From contig NZ_NTFY01000043.1 of the NCBI RefSeq assembly GCF_002289565.1, positions 1-59,952 of the forward strand: a stretch of DNA of 59,952 bases, given 5' to 3'. This stretch comes from Rhodopirellula sp. SM50 (GTDB lineage Bacteria > Planctomycetota > Planctomycetia > Pirellulales > Pirellulaceae). Below are positions 1 to 8,931 of the stretch, in pieces (within the stretch, counting starts at the first letter, position 1; each line of letters opens with the position of its first letter). Both the position numbers and the translations under genes were made by a program. The notes below the pieces were generated by a model, which had not been told where the DNA came from, searched no databases, and saw only the letters and a program-made list of their open reading frames with translations.

Positions 1-50
1 CAAGCCGCACGCCCCATGCCACTTAGTCTGACGCCAAGCGGAGTGTTGTT

Positions 51-119
51 GTTAGCGGTAGGGCGCGAGCCCTCCGGTCTTTCACGCTAAAACCGGACGG
101 CTCGCGCCGTTCCGCTAAC
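51..119. repeat. Dispersed palindrome, family A
   Basis: Imperfect inverted repeat whose arms read GTTAGCGG..GGCGCGAGCC.TCCGGT and the complement, around a short loop. The same sequence recurs at 18702-18780, in rearranged form at 26641-26690, and as half-copies in the tandem repeat at 59624-59952. It lies upstream of the DUF2760 gene. The rest of 1-268 shows no gene I can support. Confidence 0.8.
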
Positions 120-268
120 ACCTTCAGAGCGAAAGTACGTGGCATCGACCGCACGCCCCCGCTACGGCCGATCCCCCCGCAATCTCCGCCCCGCCTCTTG
201 ACGCACTCGGCGGGAACGCCAAGCTGGGCGGTTGATTTTCAGGCCGTTGTTCATTGCAGGTTGGCAAG

Positions 269-802
269 ATGAGTTTAGGAATCGCGTTGAAGGCTTTTTT
301 CGCCGCGTTGGGGAACAAAGAAAAGGCGACTCAGATCGATGGGATCCTGCGTGGCCAGCAGCCGAGCGTCCCGGCGATCGAAGCGAAATCGGCGGAAAAA
401 CCCGCCGCGAAGCAACCCGAACCCGCCCTTCGCGACCCCGCCGTGACGCTGTTGGCGACGCTGCAGCGGGAAGCCCGGTTGGTCGATTTGATCCAAGAAG
501 ACCTCAGCCAATACTCCGACGCCCAAGTCGGCGCGGCCGCCCGGCCCTGTCTGCAACAGTGCGGCGGAGTCCTGCAGCGGGTGATGGGGCTGAAACCCCT
601 GCTCGATGCCGCCGAAGGCGCCGTGGTCGATGTGGCCGCCGACGCCTCGCCGACCCGTTATCAGTGGATCGGCGAAGGCACCGGCACGTCGGGCAAATTG
701 GTTCATCACGGCTGGGAAGTATCCAAGGTGGAATTGCCGACGTGGACCGGTGACGCCGCCGATGCCAACATCGTCGCCGCGGCCCAAGTCCAAGCCCCGT
801 AG
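269..802 (+). CDS. DUF2760 domain-containing protein
   Basis: Protein of 177 residues beginning MSLGIALKAFFAALGNKEKA, the typical opening of DUF2760 proteins. From memory of the family, it is usually encoded beside Hsp70-like genes, which is exactly the context here, with the first Hsp70 44 bp downstream. No signal peptide or catalytic motif is visible. The middle (about residues 55-110) is helical and contains LLATLQREARLVDLIQED. The C-terminal half ends in a WxxxKVELPTW motif that looks like a small beta domain. An in-frame TTG lies at 254, but the ATG at 269 matches the family start. The molecular function is unknown; a partner or accessory role for the neighbouring chaperones is inference. 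Confidence 0.85.
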   Translation: MSLGIALKAFFAALGNKEKATQIDGILRGQQPSVPAIEAKSAEKPAAKQPEPALRDPAVTLLATLQREARLVDLIQEDLSQYSDAQVGAAARPCLQQCGGVLQRVMGLKPLLDAAEGAVVDVAADASPTRYQWIGEGTGTSGKLVHHGWEVSKVELPTWTGDAADANIVAAAQVQAP

Positions 803-846
803 TAACTGTTCATCGCGTCCTTTCACTTCACACCAATAGATTCGAC

Positions 847-2691
847 ATGGGTTCACGGTATTGCATCGGCATTGACCTTGGCACCACCAACTCGGTGGTC
901 GCCTTTGCGCCGCTTTCGGAGGACGGAAAAAAATCCGAGCCGAAACTGGAACTGCTTCCGATTCCCCAAGTCATCGCGCCGGGTCAGATTGATTCGCGGC
1001 CGTCGCTGCCGTCGTTTCTGTATTTGCCTCGCGAGGGCGAAATCGAATCCTTGAAGACGCCGCTGGTGGGCGATCCGGGTCGCGGCATCGCGGGCGTCTA
1101 CGCGCGGCAGCAATCGGCTGAAAACCCACAACGCGTCGTCGTGGCCGCCAAGAGCTGGTTGTGTCACGGAAACGTCGGACGCACCGAAGCGGTCCTGCCC
1201 TGGCAATCCCCGCCGGAAGTGACCAAGGTGTCGGCCTTTGATTGCACCCAGCGATTCCTCGCACACCTGGTTGCCGCCTGGCACGCCGCCCATCCCGAAG
1301 CTCCCCTAGCGGACCAGCAAGTCGTGCTGACCGTGCCCGCGTCGTTCGACCCGGCCGCGCGCGAACTAACCCGCCAGGCGGCGATCGAAGCCGGTTTGCC
1401 GGATCACTTTGTCCTGCTGGAAGAACCGCAGGCGGCCGTGTATCACTGGCTGGGTTCCAATGCCGACCACTGGCGCGAGCAACTCGGTGCCGGTGACGTG
1501 CTGTTGGTCGTCGACGTCGGCGGCGGGACGACCGACCTGACTCTGGTCACGGTCGAAGAAAACGGTGGCGAGCTGAATCTGCAACGACTCGCCGTCGGCA
1601 ACCATCTGTTACTCGGCGGCGACAACATGGATCTGGCCTTGGCCCACCACGTTGCCACGCGGTTGCAAGCACAGGGCCACGATCTGGATCCCTGGCAAAG
1701 CGTTTCGCTGTGGCACGCCTGTCGCGATGCGAAAGAAAAACTGCTTGCCGCCGAGGGTCCCGAGGAACACACGATCTCCGTGCTCGGCCGAGGCAGTTCG
1801 TTGATCGGCGGCACGATCTCGACCGCGCTGACCACGGCCGAGACCCAGGGCTTGATCGTCGACGGCTTTTTCCCCCAGTGCACCGCCCAAGAACGTCCCG
1901 AGCGCCGCACGGCGTCGGGTTTCCAAGACATCGGGCTGCCCTACGAAGCGGATCCGGCGATCACCAAGCAAGTCAGCGCCTTCTTGGCCGACCACGCCGA
2001 AGCGTTCCCCGCTTCCCACGATGGTGGCAAAGCCGGCGGCGCCACGGGACTGACCCACCTGCTGTTCAACGGCGGCGTGTTCCGCAGCGAAACGCTGCGC
2101 ACACGGATGCGCGACGTCATCAACAGCTGGTGCGACACCGCGCCGACAGTACTCGGCCAACAGCAAGACCTGGACTGTGCCGTCGCCCTCGGTGCCGCCT
2201 ATTACGGCTGGTCCAAACAGGTCGGCGGCATCCGAATTCGCGGGGGCACGGCGCGTTCTTATTACATCGGGATCGAGACGGCCGGCTTGGCGATCCCCGG
2301 CGCACCGCGTCCTTTACGAGCACTCTGCGTCGCTCCGCAGGGAATGGAAGAAGGTACTGAAGCCGAGGTGCCGGGCAATGAGATCGGCCTCGTCGTGGGA
2401 ACGCCCGCACGGTTCCGTTTCTTCGCCTCCTCCAAACGCGGCGACGACACCGTCGGAACCCAACTGGATCGTTGGACACCGGAAGAACTGGTCGAAAGCG
2501 AACCGATCGAATTGACACTCTCACGCGACTCCGCCGACGAATCAGGCGGCGAATCAGGCGGCGGCGAACCGTTCGTCCCCGTGCGGTTCGTCAGCCGCGT
2601 CACCGAACTGGGAATGTTTGAACTGTGGTGCCATTCGACGCGCACCGACGAACAGTGGAAAATGGAGTTCAACGTTCGCGAGAAACGATAA
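847..2691 (+). CDS. Hsp70-family (DnaK-like) protein, short form
   Basis: Protein of 614 residues with the Hsp70 actin-like ATPase: phosphate-1 motif GIDLGTTNS at residues 8-16, phosphate-2 motif DVGGGTTDLTL near 223-233, a GGDNMDLALA motif in place of the DnaK GGDDFD, and an adenosine-type motif LLFNGGVFRS near 407-416. The C-terminal ~150 residues do not resemble the DnaK substrate-binding domain plus lid and are beta-rich. It is therefore an atypical cytosolic Hsp70 and not the housekeeping DnaK. It sits between DUF2760 and a second, longer Hsp70 that starts 27 bp after its stop, so the three probably form one operon. Substrates are unknown. Confidence 0.9.
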   Translation: MGSRYCIGIDLGTTNSVVAFAPLSEDGKKSEPKLELLPIPQVIAPGQIDSRPSLPSFLYLPREGEIESLKTPLVGDPGRGIAGVYARQQSAENPQRVVVAAKSWLCHGNVGRTEAVLPWQSPPEVTKVSAFDCTQRFLAHLVAAWHAAHPEAPLADQQVVLTVPASFDPAARELTRQAAIEAGLPDHFVLLEEPQAAVYHWLGSNADHWREQLGAGDVLLVVDVGGGTTDLTLVTVEENGGELNLQRLAVGNHLLLGGDNMDLALAHHVATRLQAQGHDLDPWQSVSLWHACRDAKEKLLAAEGPEEHTISVLGRGSSLIGGTISTALTTAETQGLIVDGFFPQCTAQERPERRTASGFQDIGLPYEADPAITKQVSAFLADHAEAFPASHDGGKAGGATGLTHLLFNGGVFRSETLRTRMRDVINSWCDTAPTVLGQQQDLDCAVALGAAYYGWSKQVGGIRIRGGTARSYYIGIETAGLAIPGAPRPLRALCVAPQGMEEGTEAEVPGNEIGLVVGTPARFRFFASSKRGDDTVGTQLDRWTPEELVESEPIELTLSRDSADESGGESGGGEPFVPVRFVSRVTELGMFELWCHSTRTDEQWKMEFNVREKR

Positions 2692-2718
2692 CGGTCTACC
2701 ACGAGATGGAAGCAGGTT

Positions 2719-5532
2719 TTGTCAGAGCATAACGACACGTCAACGGACCCCGCCGCAACACCAGCACGATTTGTCGTCGGCATCGACCTGGGCACGACGA
2801 ACTGCGCGATGTGCTACGTCGACACGTCCGCATCCGAATGGCAGGTCGAAACGTTTCGAATCCCGCAGTGGGTCGATCTCGGTCAACTCGAAAAACGCGA
2901 GACCCTGCCTTCGTTTCATTACGAGCTGACGGCCAGCGAAGCGGGCGGACAAGCCGGCGCGCTTCCCTGGCAAGACGCTTCCTCGAAACCGACGTCCTGT
3001 GTCGGCGTGTTCGCCCGGGATGCGGGCGCGCGACATCCGGGGCGACGCATCAATTCCGCCAAAAGTTGGCTGTCCCACGACGGGGTCGATCGCACCGCCG
3101 ACTTCCTGCCCTGGCACGGGGATGCCGACGTGCCGCGGATGTCACCGGTGGCCGCGTCGAGCGAGTATCTGCGTCACCTGCGCGGAGCCTGGGACGACGC
3201 CTTCGCCGAACATCCCCTGCACGAACAAGACGTGGTGATCACGTTGCCGGCGTCGTTTGACGAAGTCGCCCGTGAATTGACGATCAAAGCCGCCAAGCTG
3301 GCGGGGCTGAAACGGGTTTATCTGATCGAAGAACCCCAGGCCGCGTTCTATGCCTGGATCGATGGCCATCGCCGCGATTGGCAAGATCTGGTTCGGCCCG
3401 GTCAGTTGATTTTGGTCTGTGACATCGGCGGCGGGACGACCGACTTGACCCTGATTCGCGTGCGGCCGGCCGGCCAGTCCAACGATCAAGTTCAGTTCCA
3501 CCGCGTCGCCGTCGGTCGCCACCTGATCCTCGGCGGCGATAACATGGATTTGGCGGTCGCCAAGTTGGCCGAGGCAAAACTCAACGAGTCCTCAGCCGGC
3601 ACACCTCCCTCGGCCAGCCAGTGGGACCGCATGGTGCAAGCATCTCGCACGGTCAAAGAATCCATGTTGGACGAGTCGCGGGGAGCATCGTTCACACTGA
3701 ACGTGGCTGCCGAAGGGGCAAAGTTGTTGGCCGGTGCGATCCAGGTCGAACTGACGGCCGAAGAAATTGATGCCACGCTGCTGGACGGTTTCTTTCCAAG
3801 CGTCCAGCTCTCCGATCGCCCGAGTCGCCAACAAAGCGGGTTCCAAGAGTTCGGGTTGCCCTACGCAACCGACCCCGCCATCACACGCCACCTGGCAGAA
3901 TTCCTCTCCGAACATCGTCGCAGCGGCATCGAAGAGCAGGACACCGAGTCGGCCGATCGCCCCGATCTGGTTTTGTTCAACGGCGGCGTGTTGGCCGCTC
4001 CGGCGATTCGACAGCGGATCGTCGATTCGCTCCGCGACTGGTTCCAAGCCCCCGGCGAAACCTGGCAACCCAAGGTTCTGGCGTCACAGCGTTTGGACTT
4101 GGCCGTCGCCCGCGGCGCCGCCTATTACGCGATGGTTCGACGCGGCCAGGGAGTCCGCATTGCGGCCAACCTGGGTCGTTCGTATTACATGCAAGTGCAA
4201 CACGATCCGCCTCGCGCCCTGTGCCTGATCCCCGGCGACGCCGAAGCGGGACAACAGTTCCGAGCCGACGATCATCCGCTGCACCTGCAAGTCGGCGCGC
4301 CGGTGCAGTTCCCGCTGTGGGTCAGCAGCACGCGACTGGCCGATCGCGTCGGCGACTTGGTCGCGATCGACCCGAACGAGATGTCCGCGCTGCCGCCGAT
4401 TTGCACCGCCCTGGTGCGCGGCCGACGCCGCGAAGAAACCGAATTGAGCGTGTTCGTGGAATCCGAATTGAGCGAGATCGGAACGGTCGGCATGTACTGC
4501 GTCGACGCCGAACACGGCAAACGCTGGAAGCTAGAATTTGACATCCGCAGCACGCTGGAAACCGACCGAGACGCGCATACCGGAAGCGGCGAAACGGCCG
4601 GGATCGTCGATAGCGAAACCGTCGAAGCCTGCGCCGATGCGATCGAATCCACCTTCGGTGCCGAGGTCGACATCAAACCCAATCAGATCGTCAAGCGACT
4701 CGAATCGATCACCGAAACCAGCCGCAATGATTGGCCGCCGACACTGATTCGCGAACTGTGGCAATTCTTGGCCGATCTCGAAACCGGTCGCCGCAAAACC
4801 CCCGCCCACGAAGCCCGTTGGTTGAACCTGGCCGGCTTCTGTCTGCGGCCGGGATATGGCGTCGCGGTGGATGATTGGCGGGTGCAACAAATGTGGCGCA
4901 TGCTGCACGGACGCTTGGCGTTCCCGGCATCCCAATCACGTACCGAATCGATGATCCTGTGGCGGCGGATCGCGGGCGGACTGACGGCCGGCCAACAACA
5001 GCAACTCGCCGCTCCGATGCTGGCCGCACTGCGCAGCAAGTCCCGACGCATCGAGCCGCACGAGGCCAATGAGTTCTGGCGGCTGATCGCGTCGTTAGAA
5101 CGGTTGGACGTGCGTCAAAAAATCGAACTCGGTGACATCGCCTTGAAAGAATTCGGCCGCAAGAAAAACGTCCGGTTGCGCCCCGCACTGCTCTGGGCGC
5201 TGGGCCGACTCGGCGGACGCCAACCGGCCTACGGCCCGCTCAATACCACCCTCCCGGTCGCCACGGTTGAGTCCTGGATCGAATCGTTGATCGCCATCGA
5301 TCCGCCCGAATCCGACGTGCCACTGACGCTCGTGCAACTGGGGCGAAAAACAGGCGACCGCTACCGGGACATCGCCCCAGCGACCCGAGACAAAGCCGCT
5401 CGGTATCTGCAGTCCAGGGATGCGGCGGACCACTTCGTCACCCTGCTCACCGAAGGCGGAACGCTGGATCGTGACGAAGAGACCGCCGTGTTCGGCGACT
5501 CGCTGCCCCTGGGGATCCGACTCGGACGATAA
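2719..5532 (+). CDS. Hsp70-family protein, long form with C-terminal extension
   Basis: Protein of 937 residues. Residues ~15-400 form an Hsp70 ATPase with GIDLGTTN, DIGGGTTDLTL, GGDNMDLAVA and LVLFNGGVLA motifs, closely parallel to the preceding gene. A beta-rich segment follows, then an alpha-helical C-terminal third (about 620-937) that matches the DUF3731-type extension I recall for long bacterial Hsp70 proteins. The start is TTG at 2719, preceded by AAGCAGG; I see no better ATG before the GIDLGTTN motif. With the short Hsp70 it forms a diverged tandem pair. No J-protein or GrpE gene is in the window, so the co-chaperone and clients are unknown. Confidence 0.88.
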   Translation: MSEHNDTSTDPAATPARFVVGIDLGTTNCAMCYVDTSASEWQVETFRIPQWVDLGQLEKRETLPSFHYELTASEAGGQAGALPWQDASSKPTSCVGVFARDAGARHPGRRINSAKSWLSHDGVDRTADFLPWHGDADVPRMSPVAASSEYLRHLRGAWDDAFAEHPLHEQDVVITLPASFDEVARELTIKAAKLAGLKRVYLIEEPQAAFYAWIDGHRRDWQDLVRPGQLILVCDIGGGTTDLTLIRVRPAGQSNDQVQFHRVAVGRHLILGGDNMDLAVAKLAEAKLNESSAGTPPSASQWDRMVQASRTVKESMLDESRGASFTLNVAAEGAKLLAGAIQVELTAEEIDATLLDGFFPSVQLSDRPSRQQSGFQEFGLPYATDPAITRHLAEFLSEHRRSGIEEQDTESADRPDLVLFNGGVLAAPAIRQRIVDSLRDWFQAPGETWQPKVLASQRLDLAVARGAAYYAMVRRGQGVRIAANLGRSYYMQVQHDPPRALCLIPGDAEAGQQFRADDHPLHLQVGAPVQFPLWVSSTRLADRVGDLVAIDPNEMSALPPICTALVRGRRREETELSVFVESELSEIGTVGMYCVDAEHGKRWKLEFDIRSTLETDRDAHTGSGETAGIVDSETVEACADAIESTFGAEVDIKPNQIVKRLESITETSRNDWPPTLIRELWQFLADLETGRRKTPAHEARWLNLAGFCLRPGYGVAVDDWRVQQMWRMLHGRLAFPASQSRTESMILWRRIAGGLTAGQQQQLAAPMLAALRSKSRRIEPHEANEFWRLIASLERLDVRQKIELGDIALKEFGRKKNVRLRPALLWALGRLGGRQPAYGPLNTTLPVATVESWIESLIAIDPPESDVPLTLVQLGRKTGDRYRDIAPATRDKAARYLQSRDAADHFVTLLTEGGTLDRDEETAVFGDSLPLGIRLGR

Positions 5533-5670
5533 CCCAATACCGCTAAGTTAACGCGGTCGTGCCCAGAACCGGGGCCCATAGGCTCGCGCCAAACGGCTGA
5601 TATTCGTTTGACATCAGCCGGTTCGCGCAAGTGTCCGGGCCTCCTCGTCGAGCTGAACTTAGCGGTCTTG
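5533..5670. repeat. Dispersed ~140-bp palindromic element, family C (copy 1)
   Basis: The element opens with CCCAATACCGCTAAGTTAA and closes with the complementary AACTTAGCGGT, so it has terminal inverted repeats. Inside is a second hairpin, GGCTGAT..ATCAGCC, flanked by GCTCGCGCCAAAC and GGTTCGCGC. Further copies lie at 14946-15097 and 24475-24615. It begins at the stop codon of the long Hsp70 and may act as its terminator. The remainder to 5813 shows no gene. Confidence 0.85.
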
Positions 5671-5813
5671 GCGATCAGCCCGCACAGTTTGCCAAACCGG
5701 CACCAAAGCGAATCCCGACAATTTCCTTCGATTGATGAACCACTCGCCGCCGATTCAACACCGGTGTGTCGTTGGTCTGTTTCGTATGGCGTTCTCGTAT
5801 CGGTGAGGGTGTG

Positions 5814-6482
5814 ATGCCACTTCGAAAACTCTGGAATTCGATTCGTGGCAAGTCGGCCACGCCAAAAGTCCATGCGAGTTCAGAGACGGTGAACCCAGGG
5901 GCACCGTGCCCGGAATCAGGTTTGAATCCAGCACCGCGGCTACAGTCCGCCACGAAAAACTCCCCGCCGCCCCAACGCCCCGCGGCCGTGCCGACGCGCC
6001 CGGCGACGTCCAAGTCCATTGCAGGTGCCGCCACCCGCGACGACAAAAAACTGTTTCGACGGATGGAATCGCTGTCCGTTCAATCGGTGTTGGAAGTCGG
6101 TGTCGGCGACGGACGGCGATCGCTGGCGATGTTGCACGCGCTGACCCACAAAGGCCACTCGACCCCGATCCATTACATCGCGATCGATGAGTTTGAATTG
6201 GGAGGCAACGCGCTTTCGCTGCGAGACTTTCACAAACAGTTGCGTGAGTACCCGGCCAAGGCACATCTGGTGCCGATGGCGATCGACGCCGGCCTGGATC
6301 GTGTGGTCCGAACGTACGGTCAAGTCGATCTGATCCTGTGGTCCGCCGAGCAGCCGCCGACCCCGGCCCAGCACAGCGCGCTGGCCCGCTTGAGCAAGTC
6401 GCACACCGTCGTGTTCGCCCAGGAAAACGGTCGCTGGTCCGAAACGCTGCCCGGCCTGGCCGCCGGCAAACGAGCCGCCTGA
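5814..6482 (+). CDS. Methyltransferase-like conserved protein
   Basis: Protein of 222 residues. After a low-complexity, Ala/Pro-rich N-terminus (about 1-80) comes a Rossmann-type segment with VLEVGVGDGRRSLAML, which fits motif I of class I SAM-dependent methyltransferases. HYIAIDEFELGG follows where the acidic loop after strand 2 is expected, and VDLILWSAEQPPTPAQ fits a later strand. The catalytic end of such enzymes is short here, so it may be a reduced or non-catalytic member. The ATG at 5814 is preferred over an in-frame TTG at 5766. glmS follows 174 bp later in the same direction; that gap contains a CCGGCC palindrome but no obvious promoter. No substrate can be assigned. Confidence 0.6.
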   Translation: MPLRKLWNSIRGKSATPKVHASSETVNPGAPCPESGLNPAPRLQSATKNSPPPQRPAAVPTRPATSKSIAGAATRDDKKLFRRMESLSVQSVLEVGVGDGRRSLAMLHALTHKGHSTPIHYIAIDEFELGGNALSLRDFHKQLREYPAKAHLVPMAIDAGLDRVVRTYGQVDLILWSAEQPPTPAQHSALARLSKSHTVVFAQENGRWSETLPGLAAGKRAA

Positions 6483-6656
6483 TCGTTCCCAGCCGTTCCA
6501 ACCGGCACGGTTGACCCGACCGGAAAGATTTCTGGGATCGGCAGCGTCTGTGTTTTGAGCTAGGTTTGTTCATGCCGGAAACGGCAACTAAATTGATTCC
6601 CCCCGGCCAAGGCCGGCCGGGATGAACAGACAGGCCTCCAAAACAGATTGAATGCG

Positions 6657-8513
6657 ATGTGTGGAATTGTCGGATATGTCGGTTCGGACAAAGCAGGCGA
6701 CTTTCTGCTCAGCGGTCTGCGACGCTTGGAATACCGCGGATACGACAGTGCCGGCGTGGCAATCCACGGCGGTGACACGTTCCACATCACCCGCGCGGTC
6801 GGCCGAATCGACGCCCTAGCCAATTCGCTAGGCCAAAATCCCGCCGACGGACCGATCGGGATCGGCCACACCCGCTGGGCCACCCACGGACCGGCGACCC
6901 AGGAAAACGCCCACCCACACGTCGGCGGCGACGGCGAAGTGATTCTGGTGCACAACGGAGTCATCGAGAACTTTCAAACGCTGAAAAACGAGCTGATCGA
7001 AAAAGGCTATGCGTTTCTGTCCGCGACCGATAGCGAAGTCGTCGCCCATCTGATCGCCGAAGGCCTCCGCGTGACGCCGGAGGCGGCCGAGGATCCGTCG
7101 TTGCAATACGTGCAAGCGGTCCAGTGGGCCATCGCCCAGCTCCGCGGCACCTATGGGCTGGTGATCGCCTTCCGGGACCAACCCGACTTGTTGATCGCCG
7201 CTCGATTCGGCAGCCCGTTGGTGATCGGAATCGGCAACGGCGAGTACTTCGTCGCCAGCGATTCGTCCCCGCTGGCCGGCTGCACCGATCGCATCGTCTA
7301 CATGGCCGACCACCAATTGGCAGTGCTCCGCCCCGGAGGCTTTTCGGTGACCCACCGGGAACAGGGCAAAGTGACGGTTCAGATTCAACCCCTGGAAGCG
7401 GCCGAAGAAGAGGTCAGTTTGCAGGGCTATGACCACTACATGCTCAAGGAAATCTATGAGCAACCCGAATCGCTGAAGAACGCCATGCGCGGCCGGCTGG
7501 ACGAAGAAAACGCCACCGCCGTGTTTGGCGGATTGAACCTGACCCCGCAACAACTACGCAGCGTCGAACGCATCATCCTGACCGGATGCGGCACCAGCTG
7601 GCATTCGGCGCTGGTCGGCGAGTACCTGATCGAGGAACTCGCCCGGATTCCCGTCTGTGTCGAATACGCCAGCGAATTGCGGTATCGCAACCCGCCGATC
7701 GAAAACAACACGCTGGTGTTCGGGATCACCCAAAGCGGCGAGACGGCCGACACGCTGGCCGCCTTGCGGGAAACCAAACGCAAAGGCCACCGCACGCTGG
7801 CCCTCTGTAATGTCGTGGGAAGTTCCATCGCCCAGGCCGCCGACGGCGGCGTCTACTTGCACGCCGGGCCGGAAATCGGCGTGGCCAGCACCAAAGCCTA
7901 CACGTCGCAGTGCTGCGTCTTGGCCATGCTGGCGCTGTACTTCGGACGAATCCGCCACCTCAGCTTCGAAGCCGGACGAAACATCATCCGCGACCTGCAA
8001 CAAGCACCCGGGGCGGTTCAAGAGGCACTCAACTGCAACGAACACGTCAAAACCGTCGCGGAAAAGTACAAGGACGCCACGAATATTCTGTACCTCGGCC
8101 GCCAATACAACTTCCCGACCGCCCTGGAAGGCGCCCTCAAGCTGAAAGAAATCAGCTATGTCCACGCCGAAGGCTACCCGGCGGCGGAAATGAAACACGG
8201 CCCGATCGCACTGGTCGACGAAAAAACCCCCAGCGTGTTCATCATCCCCCAAGGCACCACCTACGACAAAGTGATGGCGAACATGGAGGAGGTGAAGGCC
8301 CGCGGAGGCCCGATCATCGCCGTTGCAAGCAAAAACGATCCGCACATCGAAGCCGTCGCTGACGATGTGATCCATATCCCCGACGTGCCGGCCATTATCC
8401 AGCCGATCGTGTCCGTCGTGCCGCTGCAGTTGCTCTCCTACCACATCGCGCTGCTGCGGGGCTGCGATGTGGACAAACCGAGGAATTTGGCGAAAAGTGT
8501 GACGGTGGAGTAG
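6657..8513 (+). CDS. glmS: Glutamine--fructose-6-phosphate aminotransferase (isomerizing)
   Basis: Protein of 618 residues, the usual GlmS length. It makes glucosamine-6-phosphate from fructose-6-phosphate and glutamine, the first step to UDP-GlcNAc. The N-terminal glutaminase begins MCGIVGYVG with the nucleophilic Cys at position 2, which fixes the start at 6657 and not at the upstream TTG (6648). Class II amidotransferase motifs follow (RRLEYRGYDSAG, GHTRWATHG, HNGVIENF). Two SIS domains come next, with LTGCGTSWHS and TQSGETADTLAAL. The end, RNLAKSVTVE, is the standard GlmS C-terminus. I saw no glmS ribozyme or other leader structure upstream. It is cytosolic and presumably essential for lipid A and any peptidoglycan synthesis. 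Confidence 0.98.
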   Translation: MCGIVGYVGSDKAGDFLLSGLRRLEYRGYDSAGVAIHGGDTFHITRAVGRIDALANSLGQNPADGPIGIGHTRWATHGPATQENAHPHVGGDGEVILVHNGVIENFQTLKNELIEKGYAFLSATDSEVVAHLIAEGLRVTPEAAEDPSLQYVQAVQWAIAQLRGTYGLVIAFRDQPDLLIAARFGSPLVIGIGNGEYFVASDSSPLAGCTDRIVYMADHQLAVLRPGGFSVTHREQGKVTVQIQPLEAAEEEVSLQGYDHYMLKEIYEQPESLKNAMRGRLDEENATAVFGGLNLTPQQLRSVERIILTGCGTSWHSALVGEYLIEELARIPVCVEYASELRYRNPPIENNTLVFGITQSGETADTLAALRETKRKGHRTLALCNVVGSSIAQAADGGVYLHAGPEIGVASTKAYTSQCCVLAMLALYFGRIRHLSFEAGRNIIRDLQQAPGAVQEALNCNEHVKTVAEKYKDATNILYLGRQYNFPTALEGALKLKEISYVHAEGYPAAEMKHGPIALVDEKTPSVFIIPQGTTYDKVMANMEEVKARGGPIIAVASKNDPHIEAVADDVIHIPDVPAIIQPIVSVVPLQLLSYHIALLRGCDVDKPRNLAKSVTVE

Positions 8514-8681
8514 TGACATTCCACCCAATCTGGCATTCTTTCCTTGCGGATGCCCGCAGCGAAATTACGCTCTTGATTGTTGCCCAGTGAGCATGGGATG
8601 ATCGTTGCCGAGACGGGGGCCAAGTCGACCCGGCGAGCAATCCATGACCAGGAACCCTTTTCTATTCGGATGAGAAAGACG

Positions 8682-8882
8682 ATGAATCGTACCGGCCTGA
8701 CCTTTAATTCTCGCAAGGCGTTGATGAACAATATCGGAGAGGCCGCGGGGACGGAAATTGCAAATTTGATTGCCGAAATGGCCGCCGAAATCGAAGAATT
8801 GCGACGCAACAAGGTCAACGTCACCCGCATCGTCCCGGCCACCAACGTCAATCTGATGGGCCGCAACGAAGACGCCATCTAG
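8682..8882 (+). CDS. Small conserved-looking hypothetical protein
   Basis: Protein of 66 residues beginning MNRTGLTFNSRKALMNNIGE, with a helical centre IANLIAEMAAEIEELRRNKV and the ending VNLMGRNEDAI. The open frame extends upstream to TTG 8577, but ATG 8682 is preceded by GAGAAAG and gives a compact protein; ATG 8670 is an alternative. It has no membrane segment or signal peptide. The charged helix could support oligomerisation. The coding look is good (acidic, evenly composed), but I recognise no family. It follows glmS by 168 bp on the same strand and is convergent with the autotransporter-like gene. Confidence 0.5.
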   Translation: MNRTGLTFNSRKALMNNIGEAAGTEIANLIAEMAAEIEELRRNKVNVTRIVPATNVNLMGRNEDAI

Positions 8883-8931
8883 CATCAAAACTCGAAATCC
8901 GAGCTCTCGGGGTCTGTCCCTGGATGGTCGC

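Noticed and set aside
232..753. Second frame across the DUF2760 gene
   Set aside because: A shadow frame rich in Arg and Pro overlapping a recognised family member.
6483..6656. glmS ribozyme or riboswitch upstream of glmS
   Set aside because: Only a short CCGGCC palindrome is seen; the conserved ribozyme core is not recognisable and the ribozyme is known mainly from Firmicutes.
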